Source: Lucinisca nassula (Eukaryota > Mollusca > Bivalvia > Lucinida > Lucinidae). Taken from it: DNA of 64,000 nucleotides. Both the position numbers and the translations under genes were made by a program. How positions within the stretch are numbered: position 1 is the first letter of the stretch; each line of letters begins with the position of its first letter. A model generated the notes under the pieces. That model worked only from the letters and a program-made list of their open reading frames with translations, did no database searches and was not told where the DNA came from. The stretch is taken from NCBI GenBank assembly GCA_963580285.1, contig OY757019.1:59664587-59728586 (forward strand), in the 5' to 3' direction. Shown here one piece after another: positions 11,797-23,525 of the stretch.

Positions 11797-11874
11797 AGCA
11801 AACAGTGGAGGCCCTGATCAGACGCCGCGTTCTGGGGCGTCTGATGTGGGCCTACACTGTTTACAAGGATACCC
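11797..11874. repeat. Fold-back element (CAAACAGTG/CACTGTTT family)
   Basis: Arms GCAAACAGTGGAGGCCCTGA and the matching GTGGGCCTACACTGTTTAC flank CAGACGCC/GGCGTCTG. The same design recurs at 31425-31492 and, decayed, at 43845-43915 and 48695-48730. Confidence 0.75.
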
Positions 11875-12204
11875 GTTTTGGGGTTTCAGCTTTCTGGTAC
11901 TAAATGGGTAATATATACTCAATACCTGTTTACTAGTCTCTGTATCGTATAGCAACCTTGTGCCAGTTGATCTATATATGCCACTTCAAAGTGCTGGCTG
12001 GGTGTTGAGGTGATGATGGTGGACGAAGGGTTTTGTGTACACATTTTTCTTGCGTCTCTCGTTGTTGCGTTTGTTTCCGGGGAAAGATGTTTTGTGTCTG
12101 GGAAAAGTTATGTGGCTACCGTTTCTAGCAAACTTGTAAAAGGCTGGGTACAACATAAATGTTATACGACAGGCTGCATGCATGGTAGTTAACCTTATCA
12201 CGGT

Positions 12205-12760
12205 TGATAACTTTGCTTCCCTCTTTTAATGCACGCCGGTGGGTCGGGCCTTATCAGATTCTATGGGGGGTTCCATCGTGAAGGCTTACTTAGAATGAAA
12301 ATTTAATTTTATGTAATGTTGGTTGGTACCTGATGCTCTGTCACTGGTCTGTCCCATTAAGGCGTAACTATACCAAATTTAGTGACACAGAGGCCTTTCT
12401 GATATTTAATCTTCATCAGTGTGTCTCAACCCCAAAGTTTTGAAACCGAAACGGATGACGGACAAGACCCGGCAAACACAGCACATCCTCCTCCGAGCAC
12501 ACACCAACCGACGTAGATCATGAGACATGTGAACTGGGGGCATCAGGCAAGAGACACCCACCCGCGGACTTAAAGGCATCCCTCACCGAGCCAACATCAG
12601 CAAACATGGCCCATCGGAGTCTAACTCTTGGTTTTCTTTTGCTCCAGAATTTCAGTTATTTCTTGCTGTCGAGTCCTCACCGTTGTTGCATCTCTCTGTG
12701 GCTTAGCTGCCGTGGCTATGAAACTTTGTGTGACCTTTATAAAACGGTCACTGCTCCCAC
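12205..12760. repeat. Dispersed repeat R3, copy with the CACGCCGGTGGGTC and TTTTGCTCCAG blocks
   Basis: Shares CTTTGCTTCCCTCTTT..., GCACGCCGGTGGGTC and TTGGTTTTCTTTTGCTCCAG...CTGTCGAGTCCTC with 54070-54345, and in reverse with 17990-18165 and 19035-19160. No intact ORF. Class unknown; it could be the untranslated part of a retroelement. Confidence 0.65.
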
Positions 12761-13019
12761 ACACTCATTTGAATCTGTACAGTCGAAGGTCATATGTACT
12801 AGATGAGAAGCGACTTGGTTAGTCAGAGCAAATTTTGTTGTTGCATGCTGTTGATCCCTTTCCAGCTTTAGATACCAGCACAGTGTTCGCGGTGTTTCTA
12901 TGCATCTCTTCCCAGAAGATTGGGTGGATGCTATAGATAGACACGTTGATGCATACAATGAAAAACAGAAGTGAATGCGATGATCAGGAACCGATACAAA
13001 TAACACACACTCCAGTTAG

Positions 13020-13275
13020 TGACACCAACGGGAAAGAAACACAAACATATAGAAACTAGACCCTAATGGAAGCATCAACAGCGGAAAGTCAAAAGGGCAG
13101 TTACTTTCACACAAAATGGCCAATTAGCTATCCAAATCAAAACACACGTTCAAAGGCGAACTACAATAAAAATAAACCGCACTGGAACGGTTAGCGAAAA
13201 GTGTGTCGGTGTGGGGGTGGGGCTGATTAAATCGGTTTTATGCGGCCGCAGCCCTCGCCCTTACTTCCATCGCGA
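13020..13275. repeat. Dispersed repeat R3, copy with the GGAAAGTCAAAAGG block
   Basis: Blocks GACACCAACGGGAAAGAAAC, GCGGAAAGTCAAAAGGGCAG, ACAAAATGGCCA and CCCTCGCCCTTACTTCC in the order seen at 17640-17970 and, reversed, at 55440-56125. No coding capacity seen. Confidence 0.65.
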
Positions 13276-13412
13276 TTGCAATTCCACCAATGCTTCCCTC
13301 TTTAATGTAGCTGTACAGTTATCACATTTAGTGGCATAGTATCTTACTAGTATACAATATATGTACAGTTGAGTAATTATTGCATATAATGATACTCTCA
13401 GCATAAAAAAAA

Positions 13413-13472
13413 TGCATTTCTTTTTTTTCTTTCTTTCTTTCTTTCTTGTTTCTTTTTTTTTTTTTTTTTTTT
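13413..13472. repeat. T-rich low-complexity tract
   Basis: TTTC repeats then a run of T directly upstream of an S1 copy. Confidence 0.85.
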
Positions 13473-13514
13473 CATTTCACCTTAACTCAGAAAGGAGATA
13501 CAGACTGTGTATAT

Positions 13515-13822
13515 TCCCCCGCCCATAGGGGCTTGAAGAAATATATAGGCTGCATGATGCTTCCACGCAGAGCTGAATCCGGCCCGCACACTAGTACTGG
13601 TAAACCACTTAGAGGATCTAAGCCTGTCCAGGAACACTGGTGCGAGGCGGACCGTCCATGCATATAAACCCTATTGGTTTCATTGGGCGACAGGGCTTGA
13701 GATGTCATTTCATCTCAATGTCGGGTAAAAGTCCCACAAAATTGGAAGCAACGTCTCCAAAATGACCTTTACAGTGTTGACGGGGACGTTAAACCTCAAT
13801 TCAAACAAACAAACAAATTAGA
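13515..13822 (+). mobile_element. Family S1 SINE-like element, near full length
   Basis: About 300 bp from CCCCCGCCCATAGGGGCTTG to GACGTTAAACCTCAATTC followed by a CAAA-rich tail. Shares with the other S1 copies TGCATGATGCTTCCACGCAG, GAGATGTCATTTCATCTCA and GTCTCCAAAATGACC. The tail is typical of molluscan SINEs. No clear tRNA A/B boxes, so head type is unknown. Confidence 0.8.
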
Positions 13823-13874
13823 GACAGATCCATATCTGCAGGATGAATGCCTACATAGTAATCATGTAATTACG

Positions 13875-14095
13875 GGAGGGGTCTTTAACCAGTACAAGGG
13901 ATGAATCTCCCTGCCCGGATGGGGATGGTGGGTCCAGTTAACGTCCTGATCCGACGTACGGCGCACTTCATGACATTCAATCCTGCAAATGATGCTAATG
14001 GAGAGTGTTCGTACGCCGAAATGTTGTCACCGCTGCCAAGGATCGAACAGGGGTCCTCTCTACGGACTAACCACTGAGCTACCTCTATAGCATAA
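13875..14095 (-). mobile_element. tRNA-derived SINE copy (family T3)
   Basis: The minus strand opens with GAGGTAGCTCAGTGGTTAGT and CTGTTCGATCCTTGG, A- and B-box-like, followed by about 150 bp of unfamiliar body. Confidence 0.6.
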
Positions 14096-14294
14096 TGCAT
14101 TAAAATACGAGAAGTATGAAATGTATGTTACATTTTATGTCAATTTATACTTACACTTACGTGTCCTTTTTGTCAGTTAATACGTGAAAAAAAGTACATT
14201 TTCTTTTTATTTTATAATATTTTAGGACACTTACTGTAGTTGATCAATCGGAACTTACGTCACAATTTTTGAATCGGAAACCACTTGTCCATTT

Positions 14295-14425
14295 GTAACC
14301 AATGATCAGGAATCGAAACAATTACCCCACAACTGGCATCAGAGACACCAAGCGACATGAATTAACAAACCCTACGAAAACATCACTAGCGGAAAGTCAA
14401 GCAGACAGTTACTTTCTCTTAAAGT
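14295..14425. repeat. R3 fragment
   Basis: GATCAGGAATCGAAACAATTA...CAGAGACACCAAG...GCGGAAAGTCAAGCAGACAG match the R3 block at 55600-55790 in reverse. Confidence 0.6.
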
Positions 14426-14429
14426 GGCG

Positions 14430-15690
14430 GAATGGCTACCCAAAATCAAAAAAAGATATAAGCAATACACACAGGCAAAGACAAAATTATTCTGCGAGAG
14501 AAGAACCGCATCATCATATAACGTCGCTTTTCATTGGCTGATATTTGGTTTTACGCATCTCCCAGAGCTTGCCGCTACGTACAAATTAGTATATTTTTTA
14601 AAGAAAAAAAAACAACAACAAATAAGTGCATAAAAATGGGGATAACGGTATTTGGGGAAGGAAAATCGTTCGTTTTAGGATCACAAATTCCGTTTATGGT
14701 TCCGCTGACGCGCCGCCGAAAACCGAAATTTCCGACCGTAAAACCACCTATTTAGCATCACAAAAGACCATTTTAAATATAGTTATCCCCTAATTTAGTG
14801 TCTTGTTTCTGTTACAAACATATTTGAATGTGGATACTTGCAGATGCGCTACTTCCGGGGTTCAAACCTGTATTGTCTGATTGTGTTGGGATTTAAGGAC
14901 ATGTCAAACCTTGTGGGTCATTTCTTGTCCTCTCCCAGGAGAATGCAATAGAGATAGTGGAGGATATGAAATTGAAGAGAAACAGGAAAATAAATAGAAG
15001 AAATACATCAAGATTCCCCTCTACCCATACCTGATTCAAGGATAGCAGACCTTACCAAACTGCGAGCCTCCAACCAGTATACCAAATCTGTCGTTTAGAT
15101 GAGAAATTAGAATTGCACTGTATACCTTTTTAAATACATACAAAACTTAAAAAAAAAAACTGCGGATTTTATTAATATGAGCCTGACGTCGTGGTTATCT
15201 TGGGGCTCTTTTTGTGTTTTTCAATGGTCATAGCATTAAACGAAATACCAAGTATTTGAGAAAGAACATATATTACAAGAGGCTTATCTTTCTCAACTAA
15301 ATCAAAATACCCATAAAACCGGAATTCTTGATCAACACGCAATAATTCTTTTGATTAGTTCCTTAACCAAGTAGATGTTGAGCTAATGCAAAAGTATGCA
15401 AGCGAGATTGCAAAAGATGATTTTAATTGTTTTTGAAGGATGAGTCTGCAATAAATCTGTCAAGATCGTAATATCTGGAATCGAGAACGACATTAAATCC
15501 ACAGGCGGACAAACGTTATTCTGTGTGAAAAGCTAGGTTTAATATTCCCTGATATTCTACAAAAGAACCTTCTGAAAGTGTACCCAGTAACTTGATAAAA
15601 AGCAATTATTGGTAAATCTGGCACTTATTATTCCCGCTTTGTGCTGAATATAGAAACTTGTGTGCCTACTTCTCGATCCTTGACAAGATA
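14430..15690. other. No feature recognised
   Basis: AT-rich sequence with short open frames only. No motif, repeat from elsewhere in the window or RNA gene was seen. Confidence 0.5.
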
Positions 15691-15698
15691 TTCATGTA

Positions 15699-16076
15699 TA
15701 GAGGACCCGCGTTATAACGACAGATTTGTTCCCTATTATTGGCAGTTATAATGAATTTGCCGTTATAAGGAATCGCAGTTAGGATTATAAAAGGTCTTAT
15801 CCACATAATTACTCCAAGAAACAAATGTTATAGACTTTTATAAGAATCGCCTCGATGAGGCGATTCTAACAAATGTCTATAACAATTGTTTCTTGGAGTA
15901 TTAAATTACAAGAATCTTTCATGACTGTGGATTCGATTTGGGCATTTCCAACCCGAGGGAAGCCCGAGCCGCTCTTACTTGAGGCTAAACCTTGAGCTAA
16001 GAATTTATCCAATTGAAATTGTCGTTATAACGAGTTTTTCCGTTATAACGAATGTCGTTATAACGCGTGTCCTCTG
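15699..16076. mobile_element. Mariner/pogo-type MITE with TA duplication
   Basis: Terminal inverted repeats (T/C)AGAGGAC(C/A)CGCGTTATAAC flanked by TA (15697-15698 and 16077-16078). 378 bp, no transposase. Its middle holds a second palindrome (15810-15900) centred on the hairpin GAATCGCCTCGATGAGGCGATTC, which also occurs in MITEs with different ends. Confidence 0.8.
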
Positions 16077-16339
16077 TATTTCACTTGGTTGACAATGAAT
16101 AACATCCTTCAGAAAACACTCTAATGCATGACAGTAAAATAGATAGAAGGCCTAGAAAAGCCACGTACACAAAAGTGAAACCCAGAACATATCACGTGCA
16201 ACAACAAAACAAATAAAAAAATTGTGACATTCTCTGAGTTGGGGTACAGTGTCATCTGTGGGAAACGTATATCATTGTGATAATACATTCTGTGTGACAA
16301 GGTGCATTCTTAGAGGATCTAACATAAGCGTCCATGCAT

Positions 16340-16515
16340 TATTGAATTAATTAAACGAGTTGAGGGAAAGGGATAAAATGCTAAGCCTCACGAGTTGAGG
16401 GAAAGGGATAAAATGCGAGGCTTATTAAACGAGTTGAGGGAAAGGGATAAAATGCGAGGCTTCGCCGAGCATTTTATCCCTTTTCCTCAACGAGTTTAAT
16501 AAATTCAATAATACA
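16340..16515. repeat. Fold-back repeat F with triplicated arm
   Basis: Three direct copies of CGAGTTGAGGGAAAGGGATAAAATG, then an inverted copy (CATTTTATCCCTTTTCCTCAACGAG). Bounded by TGCATTATTGAATTAATTAA and TTAATAAATTCAATAATACATG. A related array lies at 47600-47772. Confidence 0.75.
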
Positions 16516-16754
16516 TGAGCACGAATGCAAGATTCTATTTATCACATGACATTTAAAACATATTTTATTCACGATTTTTAACGAAATTGCCAACATTCCG
16601 CCATTAGTAAACGCGATGTCAGTACTGACATGTACATGTAACGTTACGATGCGTATCTTTCTAATTTACATATTTAATCCACTAATGGATTATCCAATTT
16701 ATTACATGACGTTATTACACTCTCAGACGCGACGTCATGTTATAAAACGTTAAT

Positions 16755-16980
16755 GATTCCAATGAAAACTTGTGATATTTTTCTTAAAAATGCTCCAAAC
16801 ACAGGCTGTGGATGCTTGTTAGCGAGTACCAACAACATTTGTATTCAAGCAAAAACAAGACAAATGCCTCGGAGCAGATATAAGATAAATAATGTATACT
16901 CCTGTAAACCCCAGTTTTTTTCTGTATAAAAATAAATGGGGTTTAAGGGGAATTCGTTGCACGTGATGTTTAATTGCCAC
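16755..16980. mobile_element. Degenerate MITE M1 copy
   Basis: Carries the M1 blocks GTGATATTTTTCTTA, CTCCAAACACAGGCTGTGG, TGTAAACCCCAGTTTTTTTC, AATGGGGTTTAAGGGG and ACGTGATG, but the central hairpin has decayed. Confidence 0.6.
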
Positions 16981-17261
16981 TGTGACTTAAACCAAGATGT
17001 AAATTTGTTAAAACTGACCAACGGCAACTAGGAAGCCAACTACTGATCAATTGTCCGACATTTAACTAGCACATTCGCTGTGTTGGTTTTATTTAGTATA
17101 GCTACTGCTCATTTCAAAAGCGCTTTGCTATTGCCCAATGATAGACGATCAAAGTTTCGACAATATATCACCGGAACGTCATTAACGTCATTAGTTGATG
17201 GAATTGATTTTCAAGCAGACCACCTCTGATGGGAGGTTAGGGTTACTTGCATCGATTCCTC

Positions 17262-17512
17262 ATCACGAAAACACGCCTATATGATTCTGACCCCTTGAAC
17301 CCCACTTTTATATAGTAAACAATATTTTTCTTATTTCTGCTCTAAAAATAGATTGTGGGTACTCGTTAGAACCGCCTCAATGAGGCGGTTCTAACGTGCA
17401 TTCATAATCTATATTTTGAGCAGAAATAAGAAAAATATCACGATTTTTCGTCCAATGTTTTTAAGCAATAAAATAAATTTACAATGTATTTGTATAGGCG
17501 TGTTTTCGTAAT
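17262..17512. mobile_element. MITE M1, complete copy
   Basis: Terminal inverted repeats ATCACGAAAACACGCCTAT / ATAGGCGTGTTTTCGTAAT. Inner inverted arms TTTTTCTTATTTCTGCTC...ATAGATTGTGGG surround the hairpin GTTAGAACCGCCTCAATGAGGCGGTTCTAAC. No coding capacity; the reference copy for the others. Confidence 0.8.
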
Positions 17513-17629
17513 ACTGGCCATTGCCTTCACTTCTATTTTGTTATTTCCCACATATTTTGATTGGTCATGTCCATGACATCAAATAAGCCAAAAAATACCA
17601 TAGAACATCGCATATAGAAACTGCAAGTA

Positions 17630-18165
17630 AAGTAGAAGTAAAAAAAAAGATCAGGAATTGATACAATTAACTTACTCCACCCATAAAAGACACCAAAGGG
17701 AAAGAAATACAAACATTAAGCGACCAGACCATAATGGAAACCTAAACAAAGGAAGGCCATAAGGACAGTTACTTTCCCACAAAATGGCCATATGGCCATC
17801 CAAAATTAAAAGACACAAGTGATACACACAGTAAGTAACAAACAACAACATAAATAAATCGCCACAGAAGAGCCGCCTTGGAACGGTCAGTGGAAGATTT
17901 CCACTGGGGGGCTTAAATCGATTTTACGTGGCCACAATCCTCGCCCTTACTTCCGTCGCGATTTAGACAAATAATTTGTTCAGTCCGCATGAAGGCCTCC
18001 TAACTCATCAGTGCAACATCTCAGTGAACACAAAAATCAAAGAACCACAGAGGTGAGACAACGGTGAGGACTCGACAGCAAGAAACCACTGAAATGCTGG
18101 AGCAAAAGAAAACCAACAGTTAGACTCCGATGAGCCCGACCAGAGACATATTTCGGACTATCCCA
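17630..18165. repeat. R3, longest copy
   Basis: Continuous blocks GATCAGGAATTGATACAATTA, ACACCAAAGGGAAAGAAATAC, GGAAGGCCATAAGGACAGTTAC, GAGCCGCCTTGGAACGGTC, CTCGCCCTTACTTCCGTCGC, GTTCAGTCCGCATGAAGGCC and GGACTCGACAGCAAGAAACC. Joining the two halves seen separately elsewhere shows they belong to one family. Function unknown. Confidence 0.65.
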
Positions 18166-18254
18166 AGATGGGTTTCGGACCATCCCAAGTTGGTCTGTAG
18201 GAAAATATTTTGGTTGAAACAATGACATTTGTTTCGATGGAAACTCTTACTTCT

Positions 18255-18350
18255 GCCTGCTGCAACCATCGATTGTGATATTCGTCAGAACCGCCTCAAC
18301 TAATACATACAATGTATGATTCGAGCAAAAATAATGAAAAACACGTAATC
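18255..18350. mobile_element. MITE M1 fragment
   Basis: Half hairpin CGTCAGAACCGCCTCAAC with GATTGTGATATTCG before it; the rest is degraded. Confidence 0.5.
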
Positions 18351-18379
18351 CCTTTTAAAATAGAAGCGAAGGCAACGAT

Positions 18380-18560
18380 CGATACAATAAACCCACACAC
18401 CAAAGGGACAGAAACAGAAATTTGAAATAACTAGACCCTAATAGAAACATCACTTGCGGAAAGCCAACAGGAAGATACTTTCCCCTAAAACGGGTGATCC
18501 AAAACTAAAATATGTGTAAGCGATACGCACATTCGGAGACGAACTATAACACAGAACAAC
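18380..18560. repeat. R3 fragment
   Basis: Same order as 17680-17880 (ACACCAAAGGGACAGAAAC, GCGGAAAGCCAACAGG, CCCCATTGGAACGGTCA). Confidence 0.6.
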
Positions 18561-18734
18561 CCCATTGGAACGGTCAATGAAAAGTTATATTTCACTGTGT
18601 GTATGGGGGGGGGTGGGGAGTGGCGCACCTTGCTTTCGGTCCATATGAAAGCTTCCTTATTCATTAGTGCTACATCTCCGAGAACATACAAATAAAACAA
18701 TTACGGAGATAGAAAAAAAAACGGCGCGGACTCG

Positions 18735-19160
18735 ACAGCGAGAAATAATTATTTTATTTTGGATTGCCAATTGGCCATTTTGTGGGAAAGTAACTATCCT
18801 TTTGGCTTTCCGTTATTGATGTTTCCATTAGGGTCTAGTGTTTCATGTTTGTGCTTCTTTCCCGTTGGTGTCTCTGATGGGAGCTGTGGGCTAATTGTAT
18901 CGATTTCTGATCATTGCCTTCACTTCTATTATGCTGCGGCAAAAGAAAAACAACAGGTTGATTCCGTTGGGCCCAGCCAGAGACAGAGCATCAGGTACAA
19001 ACCAATATTGCATATAATTAAATTTTAGTTAGCCTTTACACTGGGACGAGGCCTGACCCGCCGGCGTGCAAGTAAAGAGGGAAGGACACTTAACCGTGAT
19101 TGTGTTAGCCATCATGCATATAGTTTGTCGTATAACGTTTATGCTGAACACAATCTTTTT
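18735..19160. repeat. R3 fragments, reversed
   Basis: 18760-18920 reads the TTTTGTGGGAAAGTAACT...TCTCTGATGGGAGCTGTGG blocks in the orientation of 55620-56110. 19035-19160 carries CCGCCGGCGTGCA and CGTATAACGTTTATG, the inverse of 12140-12240. Confidence 0.55.
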
Positions 19161-19772
19161 ATATCGATGGATGATCTTACGTAATTGGGTACTGAAGTCA
19201 TTGCAAGTATATATTATTGCTCTGGATTATTATACTAAGTCACAATAAAATTCCGATAGGCCAAAACCTACTTTTCCCCATCTTAAGTGGGGTTTATAGC
19301 GGCATTTGTCACATGGGCTTAATAACGTGATGCATTTGCAGTTCCCATTACTCTTTACCCAGGCCGTCAAGACGCAGTCGTGCCATTGCAGATAATCGGT
19401 AAACAGATATTCATTTGTTCAAGTCTTTTTATCCACATTCTTCAGAAAATAAATGAAAATTAGCAGAAACATATCTTTATTGCCGCTGTCGTAGGTGACA
19501 ATGATAGCTTTGGTTGTGGTGGCTTTCCCTGGGTATTTTTTTCTAGCTAAAGAAAATGGGGTATGAAAGTTCAGCCTGTTGAATGCTATACAATTCTTCT
19601 GTTTTAGAGGGAGCGGGGTGGAGGGTAGGGGGTGTGGGGCAGGGAATAAGGTCGTCTGTTTGTTGCTGTCAGCCCTTCCAAATTCGATAATTTCCTCAGC
19701 TGAAGGTGCAGAAGATAGTGTAGCTAAATCTTCCTCTTAGGACTATTTCCTATATGTTACCAGTGACAGTTC
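19160..19772. other. No feature recognised
   Basis: Short open frames only; nothing repeated elsewhere in the window was seen. Confidence 0.4.
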
Positions 19773-19989
19773 TGGGCCCAGGATTACAATGCGTACTTAA
19801 ATTTTAAGTATCTTTTTACACTAAGTATTTACTCAACTGTCGTATAAAGTGAACTTCAAAGAAATTCTTTCGTTTAAGTCGTTACTTAACCGAAGAAAAT
19901 ACTTAATAGGCAGGTACCTTAACTTTTAAGATTTGACCTTGACACATGTATGTATATATCAACGACGGCAAACATTAGGGCTTTTATCT

Positions 19990-20060
19990 GCTAGAGATCA
20001 CACGTGATGCTCGGTAGCTCAGTCGGTAGAGTGTTTGCACGATATTATCCTTCTGGGATG
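19990..20060 (+). mobile_element. tRNA-like SINE head fragment
   Basis: GCTCGGTAGCTCAGTCGGTAGAGTG is an A-box-like tRNA D-arm region. No B box follows at the right distance. Confidence 0.4.
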
Positions 20061-20136
20061 TATTTCTCCCTTGGTGTGCCAAAGTGTGCGACGAATATAG
20101 CTGTGTAAAAACTTCCTTTTATAATACTGTATTATT

Positions 20137-20432
20137 GCCCCCGCCCATTAGGGCTTGAAGAAACGGATGAGCTGCATGGTGCTTCCACGCAGAGCTGAAA
20201 CCGACCCGCACACGAGTACCGGTTAACCGCCTAGAGGATATAAGCCTGCCCAGGCGATACGGCGCGAGTCGGACCGCCCATGCTTATAAACCCTATTGGT
20301 TTCATTGGACGGCAAGGCTTGAGATGTCATTTCATCTCAGTCTCGGGTAAAAGTCCCCCAAAATTGAAAGAACGTCTCCAAAATGACCTTTACAGTGTTG
20401 GCGGGGACGTTAAATCTCAAATAAAAAAATAA
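20137..20432 (+). mobile_element. Family S1 SINE-like element, near full length
   Basis: GCCCCCGCCCATTAGGGCTTG to GGGGACGTTAAATCTCAAAT, then an A-rich tail. Same inner blocks as the 13515 copy. Confidence 0.8.
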
Positions 20433-20499
20433 TAATACTGTATAATACTGGTGACAGGGCAACAATTTATTGTTTGGTGTGAGAAGGGGCCTTAAGCGA

Positions 20500-20550
20500 C
20501 TTGGTTGTGTTTGTGTGTGTGTGTGTGGGGGGGAGGGTGAGGTGTGGGGG
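20500..20550. repeat. GT microsatellite and G-rich tract
   Basis: GTTTGTGTGTGTGTGTG followed by G-rich sequence. Confidence 0.85.
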
Positions 20551-20748
20551 AGGGGGAGGGTCGGCACATATCACTTTTGTCTGTTATTTAAAAACTGATC
20601 CTGTGGCACATCGGTTCCATGCTTATGCATGTACTGCTTCTTTTACGCAAACGATGTTCGCAACGTTCATATGCCGTCTTTATATTCAATGGATAACGTC
20701 GTGCCATGAAAAAGTATGATGTAACGTGCATTTAAGAAATTATTTTTA

Positions 20749-20855
20749 TTTTTCTGCTGTTCATGAAAGTCTGAACGAAGAGGGTCGCCTGCAAAGTCAT
20801 GTAAACTTTGCTAGCGACCCGTTATCGTTCATACCTTCATGAACATCAGAAAAAG
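20749..20855. repeat. Fold-back element
   Basis: Arms TTTTCTG.TGTTCATGAA and TTCATGAACATCAGAAAA, with inner arms AGGGTCGC.TGCAAAG and CTTTGCTAGCGACCC. Confidence 0.7.
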
Positions 20856-21305
20856 ATTATTTCTTATATTTACAATCTTTTTTCCTAATCACTGGGGGAA
20901 AAATATGCTTATAAGGCAAACTGTTAAAGCTGAAAAACATTTACACGCTGTGTTTCTACAAAGAGCGGAACAGCATTGTCGTCGCCAACGCCCAGTGAGA
21001 TCATAGAGAACCATGGTTTATACTGACGTCACTTGACGTCATTGAAAATCATGTGATTCTATGCGTTCATGGAAGTATGAACAATATAGTTTTCTATAGG
21101 TTTACATGTACATTAGGCTTTACACTTGAATTGTAAATATTAACTTTTTTGGCGTGAACAACTGTAACGTATGTCAACGATGTACGGGTCATGGGCAATA
21201 AAATCCAATTTTCCAATCCAATAAAAGGCCCGTTTCGTAACTTTCATATGAAAGGACCGTTTGTGTAAGATTCTCGATATAAATAAATATGAAATACAAA
21301 GAAGT

Positions 21306-21545
21306 TTTGTTTGATTGATTGACTTGAGGTTTAAGGTCCTCGTCAACAGTATTTAGGTTATTTTGGAAGCGTTGCTTCCAATTTTGTGGGATTTTTATCC
21401 GACATTGAGATGAAATTACATCTCAAGTCCTGCCGCCTGATGAAACCAACAAGATTTATATGCATGGACGGCCCGACTTGGACAACTTTGCCTGGGCAGG
21501 CTTAGACATTCCAAGCGGTTTACTTGAAGTCACGTGTGGTCGGCT
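21306..21545 (-). mobile_element. Family S1 copy, 5' truncated
   Basis: Reverse orientation: GATTGATTGACTTGAGGTTTAAGGTCC tail, then the GAGATGAAATTACATCTC palindrome and ATGCATGGACGG. Similarity stops at GTGTGGTCGG. Confidence 0.7.
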
Positions 21546-21559
21546 TGTGTTTGTTGGAT

Positions 21560-22317
21560 GAATCAAAGGTGACGTATACTTTGCGTCACTGGGGTGTCCA
21601 TCTGATATTGGCTTATATATTGTGACAAGGCCTGCTTTCCTAGCAACAGGGAATGTTGTTATTTCTTTTGTTTCTACACATCCAATCATTTGCCTCTTCT
21701 CCTCTGTTCCTTACTTTACTGCAATAAAACATACCACCTCCTTTGTAAGCTCGTGCATGTGGACGATTGAGTAATTGAGCAGTTTATGTCTCACCAACAG
21801 TAAGGTTATACGCAGATAAGGATCTCACTCATAAAAAGTCGAGGAAATCTAGGATCGAATGTGTTTTTATCTTTTTTTTTTTTACTCCGACTGGTTTTCT
21901 CCGTGTTTTTCTGTACGATGTTTGATCGTGTCATTAATGACTATATCAACAATATACATGTAATAATGACATTCGAAAACAATATCGTAGCTGGGGTTAA
22001 GTGTCGGAGTCTTCCCTGTTCTTCACCATAGCGCAGAATATATTTACTTTCTTAATTGTCGACTCTACCAGATTGTTTTGAATATTATGCAATACGCATA
22101 CGGCGTGAGAAAGGTTGAATTTATAATTGATTCTCATGGACAGACTCCATAAAACCGAATTTTGCATATTCAAATATTGTATGAGTTCTTGCTTCTCAAT
22201 AGGGCCCCATTAACCCCGTAGAAACGGGCGTTTGGAATATGTCTTGGTGCTACCTTGTGACCAATGTTTGCTCGCACAAATCGAGATGGAGTGTGATCCT
22301 CAGTCAATGACACAGGA
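21560..22317. other. No feature recognised upstream of the hammerhead array
   Basis: AT-rich, with short frames only. A T-rich tract at 21870-21890. Confidence 0.4.
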
Positions 22318-22376
22318 AATAAAAATCAAAAATGAGTTCCTTTAAGAGCAATGAAAACATTCATAAGAAAGAAGAT

Positions 22377-22422
22377 GGGTCATACTACGTAGTTTCGGCT
22401 AATAAAGCCTCATCAGTGACCC
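22377..22422 (-). ncRNA. Type I hammerhead ribozyme, H1 unit 1
   Basis: Minus strand, 46 nt: stem I GGGTCA/TGACCC; core CTGATGA; stem II GGCT-TTATT-AGCC; GAAA; stem III from the palindrome ACTACGTAGT; cleavage expected after the A of GTA just before TGACCC. All core residues match the hammerhead consensus. The very short stem III suggests dimer-assisted cutting. Confidence 0.9.
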
Positions 22423-22759
22423 TGTAATGATCCGGCAAAGAAAGCCAGAGGAAACATACTGCAATTTTGCGAATTTCGAATAGGCAGTCGATACAAAGAC
22501 TGATATAAATCAAAATGGGGTCCAAATAATAAATGACCTGTCTAGAATAGGAGTCTAAACCAATAATTTATTTCTGATTTCTCAGAATATTCACGCTGAT
22601 CTCAAAGGACCAGAAGTAAAATATGAACTGCACTATGGTTGATGTACGGGGAGACGTTTTACCGCCGCCACACGGCACAACACCAGCTGCAGTGAAGGCA
22701 AATAAAAATCAAAAATGAGTTCCTTTAAGAGCAATGAAAACATTCATAAGAAAGAAGAT

Positions 22760-22805
22760 GGGTCATACTACGTAGTTTCGGCTAATAGAGCCTCATCAGT
22801 GACCC
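22760..22805 (-). ncRNA. Type I hammerhead ribozyme, H1 unit 2
   Basis: Same fold as unit 1. The only change is in loop II (CTATT for TTATT), so the core is intact. Confidence 0.9.
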
Positions 22806-23142
22806 TGTAATGATCCGGCAAAGAAAGCCAGAGGAAACATACTACAATTTTGCGAATTTCGAATAGGCAGGCGATACAAAGACTGATATAAATCAAAATG
22901 GGGTCCAAATAATAAATGACCTGTCTAGAATAGGAGTCTAAACCAATAATTTATTTCTGATTTCTCAGAATATTCACGCTGATCTTAAAGGACCAAAAGT
23001 AAAATATAAACTGCACTATGGTTGATGTACGGGGAGGCGTTTTACCGCCGCCACACGGCACAACACCAGCTGCAGTGAAGGCAAATACAAATCAAAAATG
23101 AGTTCCTTTAAGAGCAATGAAAACATTCATAAGAAAGAAGAT

Positions 23143-23188
23143 GGGTCATACTACGTAGTTTCGGCTAATAAAGCCTCATCAGTGACCC
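23143..23188 (-). ncRNA. Type I hammerhead ribozyme, H1 unit 3
   Basis: Sequence identical to unit 1 across all stems and the core. Confidence 0.9.
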
Positions 23189-23525
23189 TGTAATGATCCG
23201 GCAAAGAAAGCCAGCGGAAACATACTGCAATTTTGCGAATTTCTAATAGGCAGTCGATACAAAGACTGATATAAATCAAAATGGGGTCCAAATAATAAAT
23301 TACCTGTCTAGCATAGGAGTCTAAACCAATAATTTATTTCTGATTTCTCAGAATATTCACGCTGATCTCAAAGGTCCAAAAGTAAAATATAAACTGCACT
23401 ATGGTTGATGTACGGGGAGACGTTTTACCGCCGCAACACGGCACAACACTAGCTGCCGTGAAGGCAAATAAAAATCAAAATTGAGTTCCTTTAAGAGCAA
23501 TGAAAACATTCATAAGAAAGAAGAT

